In this document: positions 32,137-43,708 of the stretch, one piece after another
Layout: each line of letters opens with the position of its first letter
How positions within the stretch are numbered: position 1 is the first letter of the stretch
Assembly: GCF_001500065.1 (NCBI RefSeq)
Contig: NZ_LQIN01000011.1
Coordinates: forward strand, 18,645 to 82,644
DNA: 64,000 nucleotides
Origin: Mycobacterium sp. IS-3022
Lineage (GTDB): Bacteria; Actinomycetota; Actinomycetes; Mycobacteriales; Mycobacteriaceae
Reading direction: 5' to 3'
The notes under the pieces: generated by a model
Told to the model about the DNA's origin: nothing
What the model saw: the letters and a program-made list of their open reading frames with translations, nothing else
The model's database searches: none
Translations under genes and position numbers: made by a program

Positions 32137-33285
32137 GTGACGCGCGCAGGTCTTTCGCCGTTGGCGTGGCTCGACGACGTCGAACACCAGCGGCGGACGG
32201 CGGGTCTGCGCCGGTTCCTGCGTGCGCGCCCACCCGTCGGCGCAGAACTCGATCTAGCGTCCAACGACTACCTGGGCCTGTCGCAGCACCCGGCGGTGAT
32301 CGACGGTGGTGTCGGCGCACTGCGTACCTGGGGCGCCGGGTCGACGGGAAGTCGGCTCGTCACCGGCAACACCGAACTTCACGAGGGCTTCGAGCGGGCG
32401 TTGGCGGACTTCGTCGGCGCCGAGTCGGCACTGGTGTTCTCGTCGGGCTACACCGCGAACCTGGGCGCGGTGGTGGCGCTTTCGGGCCCCGGCTCGCTGC
32501 TGGTGTCGGACGCACTCACCCACGCCTCCCTGGTCGATGCGTGTCGGCTGTCGCGGGCCCGCGTCGCGGTGACCCCGCACCGCGACGTCGCGGCGGTGGA
32601 GGCAGCGCTGGCCGGTCGGGATGAAAAGCGCGCCGTCGTGCTGACGGATTCTGTGTTCTCCGCCGACGGCGACCTGGCCCCGCTGCGCGCGCTGCACGAC
32701 GCCTGCCGACGGCACGGCGCGCTGCTGCTCGTCGACGAGGCCCACGGTCTCGGCGTGCGGGGCGCCGGCGGCCGCGGCCTGCTGCACGAACTGGGTCTGG
32801 CCGGGGCGCCCGACATCGTGATGACCACGACCCTGTCCAAGGCGCTGGGCAGCCAGGGCGGCGTGGTGCTGGGTCCCGCGGCCGTGCGCGATCATTTGAT
32901 CGATGCTGCACGGCCGTTCATCTTCGACACCGGCCTGGCGCCCGCCGCGGTCGGAGCGGCGTGGGCGGCGTTGGATGTGCTGATCGCCGAGCCGTGGCGC
33001 GCGCAGGCGGTGCTCGACCATGCCGCCGAGCTGGCCTCGATCTGCTCGGTTCCCGAGCGGCCGGAGTCGGCCGTCGTGTCGGTGATCCTCGGCGAGCCGG
33101 AGGTGGCCTTCGGCGCGGCGGTGGGCTGCCTGGAGCGTGGTGTGCGCGTTGGGTGTTTTCGGCCGCCGACCGTGCCACCGGGCACGTCGAGGCTGCGGCT
33201 GACGGCGCGGGCATCGCTGACCGACGACGAAATGCGCGTGGCGAGTGAGGTGCTCGGTGACGTGCTGGCGACCGCGCGCCGGTGA
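32137..33285 (+). CDS. bioF: 8-amino-7-oxononanoate synthase
   Basis: Condenses pimeloyl thioester with L-alanine to make KAPA. The 382-aa alpha-oxoamine synthase contains [11 protein letters not shown], the glycine-rich [24 protein letters not shown], and the PLP lysine K235 in [12 protein letters not shown]. The GTG at 32137 has gtgagga upstream. It starts a coupled operon: the stop overlaps the bioD GTG by 4 nt. Expression should be repressed by BioQ at the promoter 25-60 bp upstream. Confidence 0.95.
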   Translation: MTRAGLSPLAWLDDVEHQRRTAGLRRFLRARPPVGAELDLASNDYLGLSQHPAVIDGGVGALRTWGAGSTGSRLVTGNTELHEGFERALADFVGAESALVFSSGYTANLGAVVALSGPGSLLVSDALTHASLVDACRLSRARVAVTPHRDVAAVEAALAGRDEKRAVVLTDSVFSADGDLAPLRALHDACRRHGALLLVDEAHGLGVRGAGGRGLLHELGLAGAPDIVMTTTLSKALGSQGGVVLGPAAVRDHLIDAARPFIFDTGLAPAAVGAAWAALDVLIAEPWRAQAVLDHAAELASICSVPERPESAVVSVILGEPEVAFGAAVGCLERGVRVGCFRPPTVPPGTSRLRLTARASLTDDEMRVASEVLGDVLATARR

Positions 33286-33947
33286 GCACGCTCTTCGTCA
33301 CGGGCACCGACACCGGCGTCGGTAAGACGGTCGCCACCGCCGCGCTGGCGTGCTGTGCACGGCTGGCCGGCATCGACGTCGCGGTGTGCAAACCGGTGCA
33401 GACCGGAAGCCCGCGCGACGACGACCTCGCCGACGTCGGCCGGTTGTCGGGCGTCTCGGACCTGCGCGGTGGGTGGCGCTATCCCGAAGCCCTGGCCCCG
33501 CGGGCGGCCGCCGAACGGGCGGGACTCGCGTTACCCACGCGCGCCGAACTGGTGGCGTCGGTGCGGACGGTGAACGCGCCGCTGACGTTGGTCGAGGGTG
33601 CCGGCGGGCTGCTCGTCGAGATCGGCGAGGCAGTGACGCTGCGCGACCTCGCCGTCGAGTTGGCCGCGCCGGTGCTGGTGGTCGTGGCGGCGGGCCTGGG
33701 CACGCTGAACCACACCGCCTTGACGCTGGAAGCGCTTGACGCGCAGGGACTTTCATGCGCCGGCGTGGTGATCGGTTCATGGCCGTCGGATCCGGGTGTC
33801 GCCGAGCAGGGCAACCGCGACGCGTTGGCCGGATTGGCGCCGGTGCGCGCGGTGCTGCCCGCAGGTGCGGGGACGATGACGGCCGCGGAGTTCGCGGCGA
33901 TGAGCGCTTCGGCGTTCGACCCCGACTGGATCGCAAGCCTGGTGTAG
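33282..33947 (+). CDS. bioD: Dethiobiotin synthetase
   Basis: ATP-dependent carboxylation of DAPA to dethiobiotin. The 221-aa P-loop protein opens [20 protein letters not shown] (Walker A, residues about 8-15), followed by VCKPVQTGS and [11 protein letters not shown]. The GTG overlaps the bioF stop (GTGA). It is followed after 4 bp by the 2H phosphoesterase gene, so the biotin operon continues beyond bioD. Confidence 0.95.
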   Translation: MSTLFVTGTDTGVGKTVATAALACCARLAGIDVAVCKPVQTGSPRDDDLADVGRLSGVSDLRGGWRYPEALAPRAAAERAGLALPTRAELVASVRTVNAPLTLVEGAGGLLVEIGEAVTLRDLAVELAAPVLVVVAAGLGTLNHTALTLEALDAQGLSCAGVVIGSWPSDPGVAEQGNRDALAGLAPVRAVLPAGAGTMTAAEFAAMSASAFDPDWIASLV

Positions 33948-33951
33948 CCGA

Positions 33952-34461
33952 ATGGTGCATTCCGTCGAGCTGGTCTTCGACCCGGACACCGAGGCGGCGA
34001 TCCGTCACATCTGGGACGAGCTGCGCGAGAACGGTATTCCGAGTCAAGCGCCGGCGAGCCGCCCGCACGTCACGTTGACCGTCGCGCAGCGGATCGACCC
34101 CGAGGTGGACGGGTTGCTTTCGTCGGTGACGGATCGGTTTCCGATGCCGTGCCGGATCGGCGCACCGCTGTTCTTCGGCCGCGCAAAGGCCGTGCTCGCG
34201 CGCCTCGTGGTACCGACGGGTGCGTTGCTGGAGGTGCATGCGGAGGTGCACAAGCTCTGTCTGCCGCACATGCATCCCGAACCGATGGCCAACGCGGCGC
34301 CGGACGGCTGGACGGCACACGTGACGTTGGCGCGCCGGGTGGTGCCCGCGCAGATGGGCCGGGCGGTGCGGATCGCGGGAAAGCCCGCCGAGATCAAGGG
34401 CTCCATCGTCGGGTTGCGCCGCTGGGACGGCGAAACGAAGCAGGAGCATCCGATCGCGTGA
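33952..34461 (+). CDS. 2H phosphoesterase (2'-5' RNA ligase-like)
   Basis: A 169-aa protein with the two HxT motifs of the 2H phosphoesterase superfamily: RPHVTLT (H39, T41) and TAHVTLARR (H123, T125). Members hydrolyse cyclic phosphates or 2'-5' bonds in RNA or nucleotides; the substrate here is unknown. It starts 4 bp after bioD, and its stop overlaps the methyltransferase GTG (GTGA), so it should be transcribed from the BioQ-regulated bioF promoter. The link to biotin is positional only. Confidence 0.85.
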   Translation: MVHSVELVFDPDTEAAIRHIWDELRENGIPSQAPASRPHVTLTVAQRIDPEVDGLLSSVTDRFPMPCRIGAPLFFGRAKAVLARLVVPTGALLEVHAEVHKLCLPHMHPEPMANAAPDGWTAHVTLARRVVPAQMGRAVRIAGKPAEIKGSIVGLRRWDGETKQEHPIA

Positions 34462-35213
34462 CGTTCGAGGAGCTTGTCGCCGAAGCCGCAGCGGCGCCGG
34501 TGTCCGGCTGGGATTTCTCCTGGCTTGACGGGCGGGCGACTGAACAACGGCCGTCGTGGGGATATCAGCGCCTGATGAGTCGTCGGCTGGCCAAGTCGAA
34601 CGCTGCGCTCGACATCCAGACCGGCGGCGGCGAGCTGCTCGCCGAGGCGGCCGTCCTGCCGCAGACCATGGCCGCCACCGAGTCATGGCCGCCGAATGTC
34701 GCCAAAGCGACCAGGCTGCTTCATCCGCGTGGCGTGGTGGTCGTCGCGACGCGCGACGAGCCGCCGCTGCCGTTCGCCTCCGACTCGTTCGATCTGGTGA
34801 CGAGTCGACATCCAGCCACCGTGTGGTGGACAGAGGTCGCTCGTGTGCTGGTGCCCGGGGGCGTCTATTTCGCGCAGCACGTCGGTCCCGCGAGCGCGTT
34901 CGAACTCATCGAGTACTTCCTCGGCCCCCAACCGGAAGCGGCGAAGAAACGTCATCCCGATGTCGAAGCCGCCGAAGCGGCGGCCGCGGGTCTGGAGGTT
35001 GTGGACCTCCAAACGGAGCGGCTACGGATGGAGTTCTTCGATATCGGGGCGGTCGTGTACTTCCTACGCAAGGTGATCTGGATGGTGCCGGACTTCACCG
35101 TCGAGCGGTACCGCGACCGGCTCCGCGAACTCCATCGGCAGATCGAGCAGGACGGTCCCTTTGTCGCGCACTCCTCACGGACGCTTATCGAGGCCCGCAA
35201 GCGTCCCACTTGA
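34458..35213 (+). CDS. SAM-dependent methyltransferase (class I)
   Basis: A 251-aa protein with a Rossmann methyltransferase core. The SAM loop is ALDIQTGGGELLAEA (about 50-64), with PLPFASDSFDLVTSRH and VARVLVPGGVYFAQHVGP as motifs after it, and a C-terminal VPDFTVERYRDRLRELH. It resembles a group of actinobacterial orphan methyltransferases. Because mycobacteria have no BioC in the biotin cluster and BioC is a SAM methyltransferase, a BioC-like role is possible but unproven. The GTG at 34458 overlaps the upstream stop. The 3' end overlaps bioQ by 39 bp, convergent. Confidence 0.8.
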   Translation: MTFEELVAEAAAAPVSGWDFSWLDGRATEQRPSWGYQRLMSRRLAKSNAALDIQTGGGELLAEAAVLPQTMAATESWPPNVAKATRLLHPRGVVVVATRDEPPLPFASDSFDLVTSRHPATVWWTEVARVLVPGGVYFAQHVGPASAFELIEYFLGPQPEAAKKRHPDVEAAEAAAAGLEVVDLQTERLRMEFFDIGAVVYFLRKVIWMVPDFTVERYRDRLRELHRQIEQDGPFVAHSSRTLIEARKRPT

Positions 35214-35768
35214 GACAACCTCGGCGACGCGAATGCCGTTGACGAGTAACGCGACGCCGAAGCCGAACCGGGCGGTCGCGTCGTCGGTCAGCGCCGATTG
35301 CTCGTCGGGCAGCTCGGCGCCTGCGGCGTCCCACTGCAGGCGCGACTGCTCGTCGACGGTGAAGCCCAAGACGTAGTAGACGACGGTGCGGGCGGCCAAC
35401 TCGGCATGCTCCCGATCAACGCCGGCGTCGATCGCCGCATCGGTCAGTCGCGCCAGGACGCGTGCCATCGCAGCGGACTGTCCGGCGGCGAAGCTGGCCG
35501 ACACCAACTCGGCGCCGTCGGTGTGCGAAAGCAGCGCATCCCTGAGCCGATTGCACACGTCGACGATCCCCGCCGCGGACGCCACACCGTTCAGAATGCG
35601 GTCGGCGACCGCACCGAGCAATTCCTGCTTGTTGGCGAAATGCCAGTACAGCGCGCCGGGGGAGACCTCGAGCTCGCGCGCGAGCCGTCGCATGGTCAGA
35701 TCGGCGAGGCCGTAACTGTCCAGCAGGGCGGTCGCCGCGTCGACCACGTCGCGTTTGTGAAGCTGCAC
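35175..35768 (-). CDS. bioQ: TetR-family biotin repressor BioQ
   Basis: A 197-aa TetR regulator. The helix-turn-helix reads DLTMRRLARELEVSPGALYWHF (about 23-44), typical of the TetR/AcrR group with a TetR-C-like C-terminus. It is divergent from bioB, with a tgaacaccgttca operator in the 48-bp gap and a second identical site before bioF. This matches BioQ of M. smegmatis, which represses the biotin genes. The stop overlaps the end of the methyltransferase gene. BioQ does not bind biotinyl-AMP itself as far as is known. Confidence 0.88.
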   Translation of the reverse strand: MQLHKRDVVDAATALLDSYGLADLTMRRLARELEVSPGALYWHFANKQELLGAVADRILNGVASAAGIVDVCNRLRDALLSHTDGAELVSASFAAGQSAAMARVLARLTDAAIDAGVDREHAELAARTVVYYVLGFTVDEQSRLQWDAAGAELPDEQSALTDDATARFGFGVALLVNGIRVAEVVSSGTLAGLDKRP

Positions 35769-35798
35769 GCCAGTACCCTAACCTGAACACCGTTCAAG
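35755..35798 (+). promoter_or_regulatory. bioB promoter with BioQ operator (shared with divergent bioQ)
   Basis: ttgtga (35755-35760), 18 bp, taacct (35779-35784), then the palindrome tgaacaccgttca (35784-35796). The layout is the same as at bioF, and 20 bases (35779-35798) are identical. The -35 overlaps the first codons of bioQ on the other strand, so the site could also control bioQ. Confidence 0.85.
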
Positions 35799-35801
35799 TG
35801 A

Positions 35802-36812
<1,011 letters not shown>

Positions 36813-36830
36813 GCCGGTCTGTAAAAACCC

Positions 36831-37022
36831 ATGCCGTTCAACGTCTACACCGGCGAACCGGACGGCACCGCTGTGCCCACCGCCGCCAGCATGGGCCTGG
36901 AACCGCCACGCTACTGCGCCGAGTGCGGTCGGCGGATGATCGTTCAGGTGCGGCCCGACGGCTGGTCCGCCAGCTGCTCGCGACACGGGGTGACCGACTC
37001 GAAGGATCTGGAACAACGATGA
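36831..37022 (+). CDS. bsaP: Biotin synthase auxiliary protein
   Basis: A 63-aa cysteine protein corresponding to Rv1590. Cysteines C29, C32 and C49 sit in YCAECGRRM and SASCSRHG, with H52 as a further possible ligand. This fits an iron-sulfur or zinc site. BsaP was described as an auxiliary protein that mycobacterial BioB needs to make biotin. The ATG at 36831 has no clear SD. Its stop overlaps the ATG of the DUF2567 gene (ATGA). Confidence 0.88.
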   Translation: MPFNVYTGEPDGTAVPTAASMGLEPPRYCAECGRRMIVQVRPDGWSASCSRHGVTDSKDLEQR

Positions 37023-37660
37023 ATGATGTTGCCGCTCCGCGTATTTCGCGGGTCCGCGCGGCGCTGACCGTGATGGCGGCGCTGGCGGTGGCCGGTGCAC
37101 TGGTCGGGGCGCTGTGGTCGTGGCTGGCACCGCCGATCCACGGTGTGGTGGCGCTGACGCGCGGCGGTGATCGCGTCCGCGCCTACCTGGGCAACGAGGG
37201 TGACCACTTCTTCGTCGCGGCATTCCTGCTGGTCGGCATGCTCTGCGTCATGGCCGTCGTCGCCGCGGTGCTGGTGTGGCAGTGGCGGGCGCACCGCGGG
37301 CCGGTGACGCTTGCGGCGCTGGCGACCGGCTGCATGCTGGCCGCGGGAACGGCCGCCGGCCTGGGCGCGCTGCTCGTGCACCTGCGCTACGGGACGATCG
37401 ACGTGGCCGCCGCGCCCGTGACGCCCGAACACCGCGTGCACTACGTCGTCGAGGCGCCGCCGGTGTTCTTCGGGCACACCCCGGTGCAGGCGGCGTTGAC
37501 GATCCTGTTCCCTGCCGCGGCCGCCGCGCTCGTCTACGCGTTGACCGCGGTCTCCACGGCGCGCGACGATCTGGGCGCCTGGCCGCCGGTCGAGGTACCG
37601 GCGTTCGTCCCGCCGGTCACAGCGGAGAGCGCTCCACCTTCCGGCCCGTCATCACCTTGA
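37019..37660 (+). CDS. DUF2567 membrane protein
   Basis: A 213-aa integral membrane protein corresponding to Rv1591. Four hydrophobic helices are visible: [59 protein letters not shown] and [17 protein letters not shown]. The extracytoplasmic loop has [19 protein letters not shown]. The C-terminus is proline-rich. Function is unknown. Translational overlap with bsaP places it in the BioQ-regulated bioB operon, so a role in biotin precursor handling is possible. The end overlaps the lipase gene by 44 bp, convergent. Confidence 0.85.
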   Translation: MNDVAAPRISRVRAALTVMAALAVAGALVGALWSWLAPPIHGVVALTRGGDRVRAYLGNEGDHFFVAAFLLVGMLCVMAVVAAVLVWQWRAHRGPVTLAALATGCMLAAGTAAGLGALLVHLRYGTIDVAAAPVTPEHRVHYVVEAPPVFFGHTPVQAALTILFPAAAAALVYALTAVSTARDDLGAWPPVEVPAFVPPVTAESAPPSGPSSP

Positions 37661-38954
37661 GCGCTATCTTGACCAGCCGCGTCATTCCGAGGTAGGTCAT
37701 CGGGTTCAGCAGCGTCGGCCAGGTCGTGCGGACCAGATGCTCGGACACCGGCTTGCCGTCGAACCGGTCGATCAGCCAGCGCAGCGCCATCGGCGCCGAC
37801 ATCGGGTGCAGCAGCATGTGCTCGCTGAACAGGTCGCGGTGGTAGGTGACCGACGCGCCGCCGGAGCGGTAGATCTCGCTGAGCTCGTCGATGTCGTCGA
37901 CGGAGACGATCTTGTCGTGGACGGCCTGCACGATCAGCACGGGCGGGGTCGGCACCGCGGTGCCCAACTTGGTGCTGTCGAAGATGTGCTTGACCTCGGG
38001 CATGTCCAGAATCTCGTTGAGCGGCCGGTCGACGAGCTTGCCCATGTCCATACCGGCGAACCGCAATACCGCGTGCGCGGTCGTCATGTTCTCGATCCGC
38101 AGCAGCATGGCCTTGCCCGCCTCGGTCGCGTGTTTCTGGATGACCCGGTCGAGTTCCGGATAGACGTGGGTCAACGCCGCGACCACCATCGCGGGCAGCC
38201 CTGAGTACAAACTGCCGTTGAGCCGGCGGTAGGCCTGGCCGAGGTCGGCGACGGGGGAACCGAGGACCGCCCCGACGATGTCGAGTTCGGGGGCGTACTG
38301 GTTGTGCATCTCGGCCGCCCAAGCCGAGGCCAGCCCGCCGCCGGAATACCCCCAGAGCCCGATCGGTGCAGATTCGTCGAGTCCGAGGCGCTCGCAGCTG
38401 ACGGCCGCGCGCAGGCCGTCGAGGATCCGGTAGCCGGGCTCGTACGGGGTGCCCCACGAACCGAGCGGACCCTCGTGGTCGGGCACCGAGACCGCCCAGC
38501 CCTCGGCGAGGGCAGCGGCGATCAGGAGGAACTCGAACTGTGCGAGCGCACCGGGGGCGACCGCCTTGCGGCGCAGCGCATAGGACGGGAAGCAGCGCGA
38601 GGTCACCGCGTCGATCGCGCACTGGTAGGAGATGACCGGGATCACGTCACGGTTGGTGCGCTCGGTCGGCACGATCACCGTGGTGACGGTGGCTTCCGGC
38701 GCTCCGTTCATGTCCGTGGTGCGGTAGAGCAGCTGCGTGGCGGTGAACTTCTGCGGGACGAGCCCGAGAAAAGCCAGCTCGACGTCGCGGCTGCGCAGGA
38801 TCGTGCCTGGTTCGGCGTGCTGGAAACCGCTAGGTGGTTCGTAGAACGGGTCGTCGGCGGGCAGTTGCGGGCGGACGCCGCGGGACAGGTCTTCGTGGGG
38901 TACGTAGCCGATCCACTCGGCGCCCGATGCTGGTGCGGCATTGCCCAGAGACAT
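37617..38954 (-). CDS. Secretory-lipase family alpha/beta hydrolase
   Basis: A 445-aa protein corresponding to Rv1592c. It has the LIP (secretory lipase) family layout: [12 protein letters not shown] near residue 50, [16 protein letters not shown], and the nucleophile elbow [16 protein letters not shown] near residue 200. A late His motif lies in [10 protein letters not shown]. No clear signal peptide is seen, so the location is uncertain. Likely an esterase/lipase on acylglycerols. Confidence 0.88.
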   Translation of the reverse strand: MSLGNAAPASGAEWIGYVPHEDLSRGVRPQLPADDPFYEPPSGFQHAEPGTILRSRDVELAFLGLVPQKFTATQLLYRTTDMNGAPEATVTTVIVPTERTNRDVIPVISYQCAIDAVTSRCFPSYALRRKAVAPGALAQFEFLLIAAALAEGWAVSVPDHEGPLGSWGTPYEPGYRILDGLRAAVSCERLGLDESAPIGLWGYSGGGLASAWAAEMHNQYAPELDIVGAVLGSPVADLGQAYRRLNGSLYSGLPAMVVAALTHVYPELDRVIQKHATEAGKAMLLRIENMTTAHAVLRFAGMDMGKLVDRPLNEILDMPEVKHIFDSTKLGTAVPTPPVLIVQAVHDKIVSVDDIDELSEIYRSGGASVTYHRDLFSEHMLLHPMSAPMALRWLIDRFDGKPVSEHLVRTTWPTLLNPMTYLGMTRLVKIALKVMTGRKVERSPL

Positions 38955-38996
38955 TCGGCCATTCTTGCTTAAGAGAGCGTTAAGAATCCAGTCGAC

Positions 38997-39689
38997 TCAC
39001 CCGGGCGGGCGCAGTGCGGCGAATTCGTCGGTCACGCGGTAGCGCGCCTCGGTGAACCGGTACAACGCCGCCGGGCGGCCCCCGCTGCGACCGGACCGCG
39101 CGGTGGTGCCCGTGCGAGTGATGACGTGTCGGCGTTCGAGCACGCGTTGCAGATTTGTCGCGTCGACGTGGTGGCCGAGCGCGGCACTGTAGATGTCTCT
39201 CAATGCCGACAGCGCGAATTCCGTTGGCGCCAACGCAAATCCGATATTGGTGTAAGAGAGCTTGGCGACGAGCCTGGTGCGGGCGTGTTCGACCATGGTG
39301 CCGTGGTCGAACGCCATCGGCGGCAGGTCGCTCACCGGATGCCAACGGGTGTCCGGCGGCAGCTCGGGGGTCGCGGGGGAGGGCACCAGCCCCAGAAAGG
39401 TCGACGCGATCGTCCGAACACCGGGGACCCGCTTCGGATCGGAGAAGATTGCGAGCTGTTCGAGGTGAGCAAGCTCACGAAGATCCACCTTCTCGGCCAG
39501 CTGGCGGCGCACGGAGCTGGTCAGGTCCTCGTCGGCGCCGAGTCGTCCACCGGGCAGCGACCACTTCCCGCGCTGCGGTTCGAGTGCCCGCTGCCACAAC
39601 AGCACGTGAAGTGCCGGTTTGCCGTTGGCGGCCTCCCGAACCTGGAACACCGCGGCGAGCACCTCATGCGCGGTGCTAATATGATCCAT
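38997..39689 (-). CDS. nrtR: NrtR-type Nudix-winged-helix repressor of NAD synthesis
   Basis: A 230-aa regulator. The N-terminal Nudix domain (about 8-145) has a degenerate Nudix box: GGRLGADEDLTSSVRRQL leads to AEKVDL, without the paired catalytic glutamates. It is therefore a sensor of NAD metabolites such as ADP-ribose rather than a hydrolase. The C-terminal winged helix includes NLQRVLERRHVITRTG and GGRPAALYRF. It is divergent from nadA across 47 bp with a 23-bp palindrome. The ATG abuts the palindrome, so the mRNA is probably leaderless. Matches Rv1593c and the M. smegmatis NrtR that represses nadABC. Confidence 0.9.
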   Translation of the reverse strand: MDHISTAHEVLAAVFQVREAANGKPALHVLLWQRALEPQRGKWSLPGGRLGADEDLTSSVRRQLAEKVDLRELAHLEQLAIFSDPKRVPGVRTIASTFLGLVPSPATPELPPDTRWHPVSDLPPMAFDHGTMVEHARTRLVAKLSYTNIGFALAPTEFALSALRDIYSAALGHHVDATNLQRVLERRHVITRTGTTARSGRSGGRPAALYRFTEARYRVTDEFAALRPPG

Positions 39690-39712
39690 GTTTTCGATTG
39701 TAAGTCGAAAAC
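39690..39712. promoter_or_regulatory. NrtR operator between nrtR and nadA
   Basis: gttttcga (39690-39697) and tcgaaaac (39705-39712) are perfect reverse complements around a 7-bp spacer. On the minus strand the centre contains tacaat (39702-39697), a -10 box 7 nt from the nrtR ATG. The repressor would cover its own promoter and lie 25 bp before the nadA start. Confidence 0.82.
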
Positions 39713-39736
39713 TCGATTCTGACGAAGGAGGCGGCC

Positions 39737-40776
<1,040 letters not shown>

Positions 40777-40780
<4 letters not shown>

Positions 40781-42342
40781 CGCGCCCCCTCGCCTGCGGT
40801 TCCGGACGGTGGTCCGGTCAATGGCAGCAGCGGGCCGACGTCGTGGTGATCGGTACCGGTGTGGCGGGCCTGGTAGCCGCGCTCGCGGCGCACCGCCGCG
40901 GCCGAAAAGTCATGGTGCTCAGCAAGACCGGTGACACCGCAACGTTCTACGCCCAGGGCGGGATCGCCGTGGTGCTGCCGGACACTCTGCGGGAGGACGG
41001 CGACTCGATCGAGGCGCACGTGGCCGACACGCTGGCCGCCGGCGCGGGGTTGTGTGATCCCGAGGCGGTGCGCTCGATCGTGGCCGACGGTTATCGCGCG
41101 GTCCTCGACCTGGTGGCCGACGGGGCGAGCTTCGACGAGGCGGCGCCGGGGTCTTGGGCGCTGACCCGCGAGGGCGGCCATTCGCGACGCCGGATCATTC
41201 ACGCGGGTGGCGACGCAACCGGCGCGGAGGTGCAGCGAGCCCTCAACACCGCGGCCGCCACACTGGACATCCGCCACAACCACGTCGCGGTCGAGATACT
41301 GCACGAGGCCGGGGCCGTCTCCGGAGTGCTGGTGCTCAACGAGGACGGTCTCGGGGTGGTGCACGCGCCGTCGGTGATTCTCGCGACCGGGGGACTGGGC
41401 CATCTCTACTCGGCCACCACGAACCCCGTCGGGTCGACGGGAGACGGTGTCGCGCTGGCGATGTGGGCCGGCCTGCCGGTCAGCGACATCGAGTTCATCC
41501 AGTTCCATCCGACCATGTTGTTCGACGGTCGCAACGCCGGTAGGCGGCCGCTCATCACCGAGGCCGTCCGCGGCGAGGGCGCGATACTCGTTGACTCACA
41601 GGGCCGTTCGGTCACCGACGGCATCCATCCGATGGGCGACCTGGCGCCGCGGGACGTGGTGGCCGCGGCGATCCACGCCCGCCTCGAGGAGACCGGCGCG
41701 CCGTGTGTGTTCCTCGACGCCCGGCGGATCGAGGATTTCGCGAAGCGGTTCCCGACGGTGACCGCGGCATGCGCAGCGGCGGGCATCGATCCCACCGTCG
41801 AGGCGATTCCCGTGCTGCCCGGCGCGCACTACAGCTGCGGCGGCGTCGTCACCGATGTGCACGGACGTACCGACATCGCGGGGCTGTTCGCCGCGGGGGA
41901 GGTCGCGCGCACGGGGATGCACGGCGCGAACCGGTTGGCATCCAACAGCCTGCTCGAAGGGCTCGTCGTCGGTGGCCGGGCCGGAAAGGCTGCGGCGGCA
42001 TACGCTTTGGCCGCCGGACCGGTGACGGCACGGCCACCGGAGCCAGCCGTGCGGCGAGCCCTGCCGCGGACCGGTCTGCAGCGGGCGATGACCGGGAACG
42101 CCGGTGTGGTGCGCGACGGCGACGGCCTGCTCGCACTGGCCGCGGAACTGGACGCCGCGCCGCCACGGGTGATCGGCTCACGGGCCGACTTCGAGGACGT
42201 GGCGTTGACGACCGCTGCGGGAGCGGTCGCGGCGGCCGCGCTGGCCCGGACCGAATCCCGCGGTTGCCACCACCGGCGCGACTACCCCGGCACCGATCCC
42301 GCGATGTCGCGCAACCTCGTCGAGGCCGGGGCGTGCTGCTGA
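40777..42342 (+). CDS. nadB: L-aspartate oxidase
   Basis: An FAD enzyme that oxidises L-aspartate to iminoaspartate, the NadA substrate. The 521-aa protein has the FAD loop [16 protein letters not shown] (about 23-38), [11 protein letters not shown], the [15 protein letters not shown] region, and [10 protein letters not shown]. The C-terminal flavoprotein helical domain ends [12 protein letters not shown]. The ATG at 40777 overlaps the nadA stop, and the stop overlaps the nadC ATG by 1 nt. Confidence 0.96.
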
Positions 42343-43208
42343 TGGAGCTGACCGCCGACGAACTCGCCGAGGCTCGCAGGGTGATCGCGCGCGGGCTGGA
42401 AGAAGATCTGCGCTACGGGCCTGACGTCACCACGCTCGCGACGGTGCCACCGGACGCGCGGACAACGGCGTCGATGGTGGCCCGCGAGGCCGGGGTGATC
42501 GCCGGCGTGGACATCGCACTGCTGGCCCTCGACGAGGTGCTCGGCCCCGACGGTTATCTGATCAAGCATCGCGTCGACGACGGCGCGCGGCTCGAACCGG
42601 GCGGCACCGTGCTGACCGTCGAAGCGCCCACTGCGGGACTGCTGACGGCCGAGCGCACGACCCTGAACCTGGTCTGTCATCTCTCGGGTATCGCGACCGC
42701 GACCGCGGCGTGGGTGGAGGCGGTCTCCGGGACGGCGACGAAGATTCGCGATACCCGCAAGACGCTGCCCGGCCTGCGGGCGCTGCAGAAGTACGCGGTG
42801 CGCGTCGGCGGCGGCGTCAACCACCGGATGGGGCTGGGCGACGCGGCGCTGATCAAGGACAACCACGTCGCGGCCGCAGGTTCGGTGGTGGCGGCGCTGC
42901 GTGCGGTGCGCGCCGCCGCGCCGGACATCGACTGCGAAGTCGAGGTGGACTCACTTGAGCAACTCGACGAAGTACTGGCCGAAAATCTGGGGCCGGGGGC
43001 ACTCGTGCTGCTGGACAACTTTCCGGTGTGGCAGACGCAGATAGCGGTGCAGCGCCGCGATTCCCGGTCGCCGGGGACGAAGTTGGAATCGTCGGGCGGC
43101 CTCTCACTCGACAGCGCGGCCGAGTACGCGGGCACCGGTGTGGACTACCTGGCGGTCGGCGCGCTCACCCACTCGGTGCGGGTGCTCGACATCGGGCTCG
43201 ACCTGTAG
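42342..43208 (+). CDS. nadC: Nicotinate-nucleotide pyrophosphorylase (carboxylating)
   Basis: Converts quinolinate and PRPP to nicotinate mononucleotide. The 288-aa protein has the family blocks EDLRYGPDVTTLA, ERTTLNLVCHLSGIAT, DTRKTLPGLRALQKYAV, GGGVNHRMGLGDAALIKDNH and LDNF near the end. The ATG at 42342 is shared with the nadB stop (TGATG); a GTG at 42333 is the alternative. Last gene of the nadA-nadB-nadC operon. Confidence 0.96.
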   Translation: MELTADELAEARRVIARGLEEDLRYGPDVTTLATVPPDARTTASMVAREAGVIAGVDIALLALDEVLGPDGYLIKHRVDDGARLEPGGTVLTVEAPTAGLLTAERTTLNLVCHLSGIATATAAWVEAVSGTATKIRDTRKTLPGLRALQKYAVRVGGGVNHRMGLGDAALIKDNHVAAAGSVVAALRAVRAAAPDIDCEVEVDSLEQLDEVLAENLGPGALVLLDNFPVWQTQIAVQRRDSRSPGTKLESSGGLSLDSAAEYAGTGVDYLAVGALTHSVRVLDIGLDL

Positions 43209-43228
43209 CGACCACTACCATCGGTCGC

Positions 43229-43708
43229 GTGGATGAGGATTCGTCGCGCCGTCTCATGTTGCTGACCATCGTCAGCCTGGTCATCGCCGTCGCTGCCTTG
43301 GCCGTCTCGGGGTGGACGCTGTACGAGACGAACCGCTCCGAGGAGTACGACGCCGCCCAGATCGCCGATGCCAAGGCCACGGTGTGCGCGGCGGCCGACG
43401 TCGTCCGAAAAGGCGTTTCTCTCAACACGAACCTGCGACCCGAAGGCGGGGCGCAGGACGTCACCGGCGCCCAGGCGGTCGCCGCCAATGCGCGAATCTC
43501 GCTGTACGACGGCGGTCAGTACCTGCTGCAGCGGCTGGACCCCGCCACCCCACCGGAGCTCGCCGACAAGGTTCTCCAGTTCGCGAACAGCCTGATGGAC
43601 ATCGGCGCCCACGCCACCGCGGGGGTGCCGAACGACGATCCGGCGCAAGCGAAGCGGCTGGCCGACGCCGACGCCGAGAACAAAGCCATCACCGCGCTCT
43701 GCAAGTAG
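43229..43708 (+). CDS. Membrane-anchored protein of unknown function
   Basis: A 159-aa protein with one N-terminal helix (LLTIVSLVIAVAALAVSGWTLY, about 11-32) and a C-terminal domain outside. It begins with YDAAQIADAKATVCAAADVV and has two cysteines (one in TVCAAA, one in ALCK near the end). This is a common layout for small mycobacterial envelope proteins. The GTG at 43229 is 7 nt after taccat (43216-43221), so it may be leaderless with its own promoter rather than part of the nad operon. Function unknown. Confidence 0.72.
   Translation: MDEDSSRRLMLLTIVSLVIAVAALAVSGWTLYETNRSEEYDAAQIADAKATVCAAADVVRKGVSLNTNLRPEGGAQDVTGAQAVAANARISLYDGGQYLLQRLDPATPPELADKVLQFANSLMDIGAHATAGVPNDDPAQAKRLADADAENKAITALCK

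Noticed and set aside
35175..35213. The 39-bp overlap of bioQ and the methyltransferase gene as a sign of a frameshift
   Set aside because: Both reading frames end in family-like sequence and the genes are convergent; short tail overlaps are common in this window.
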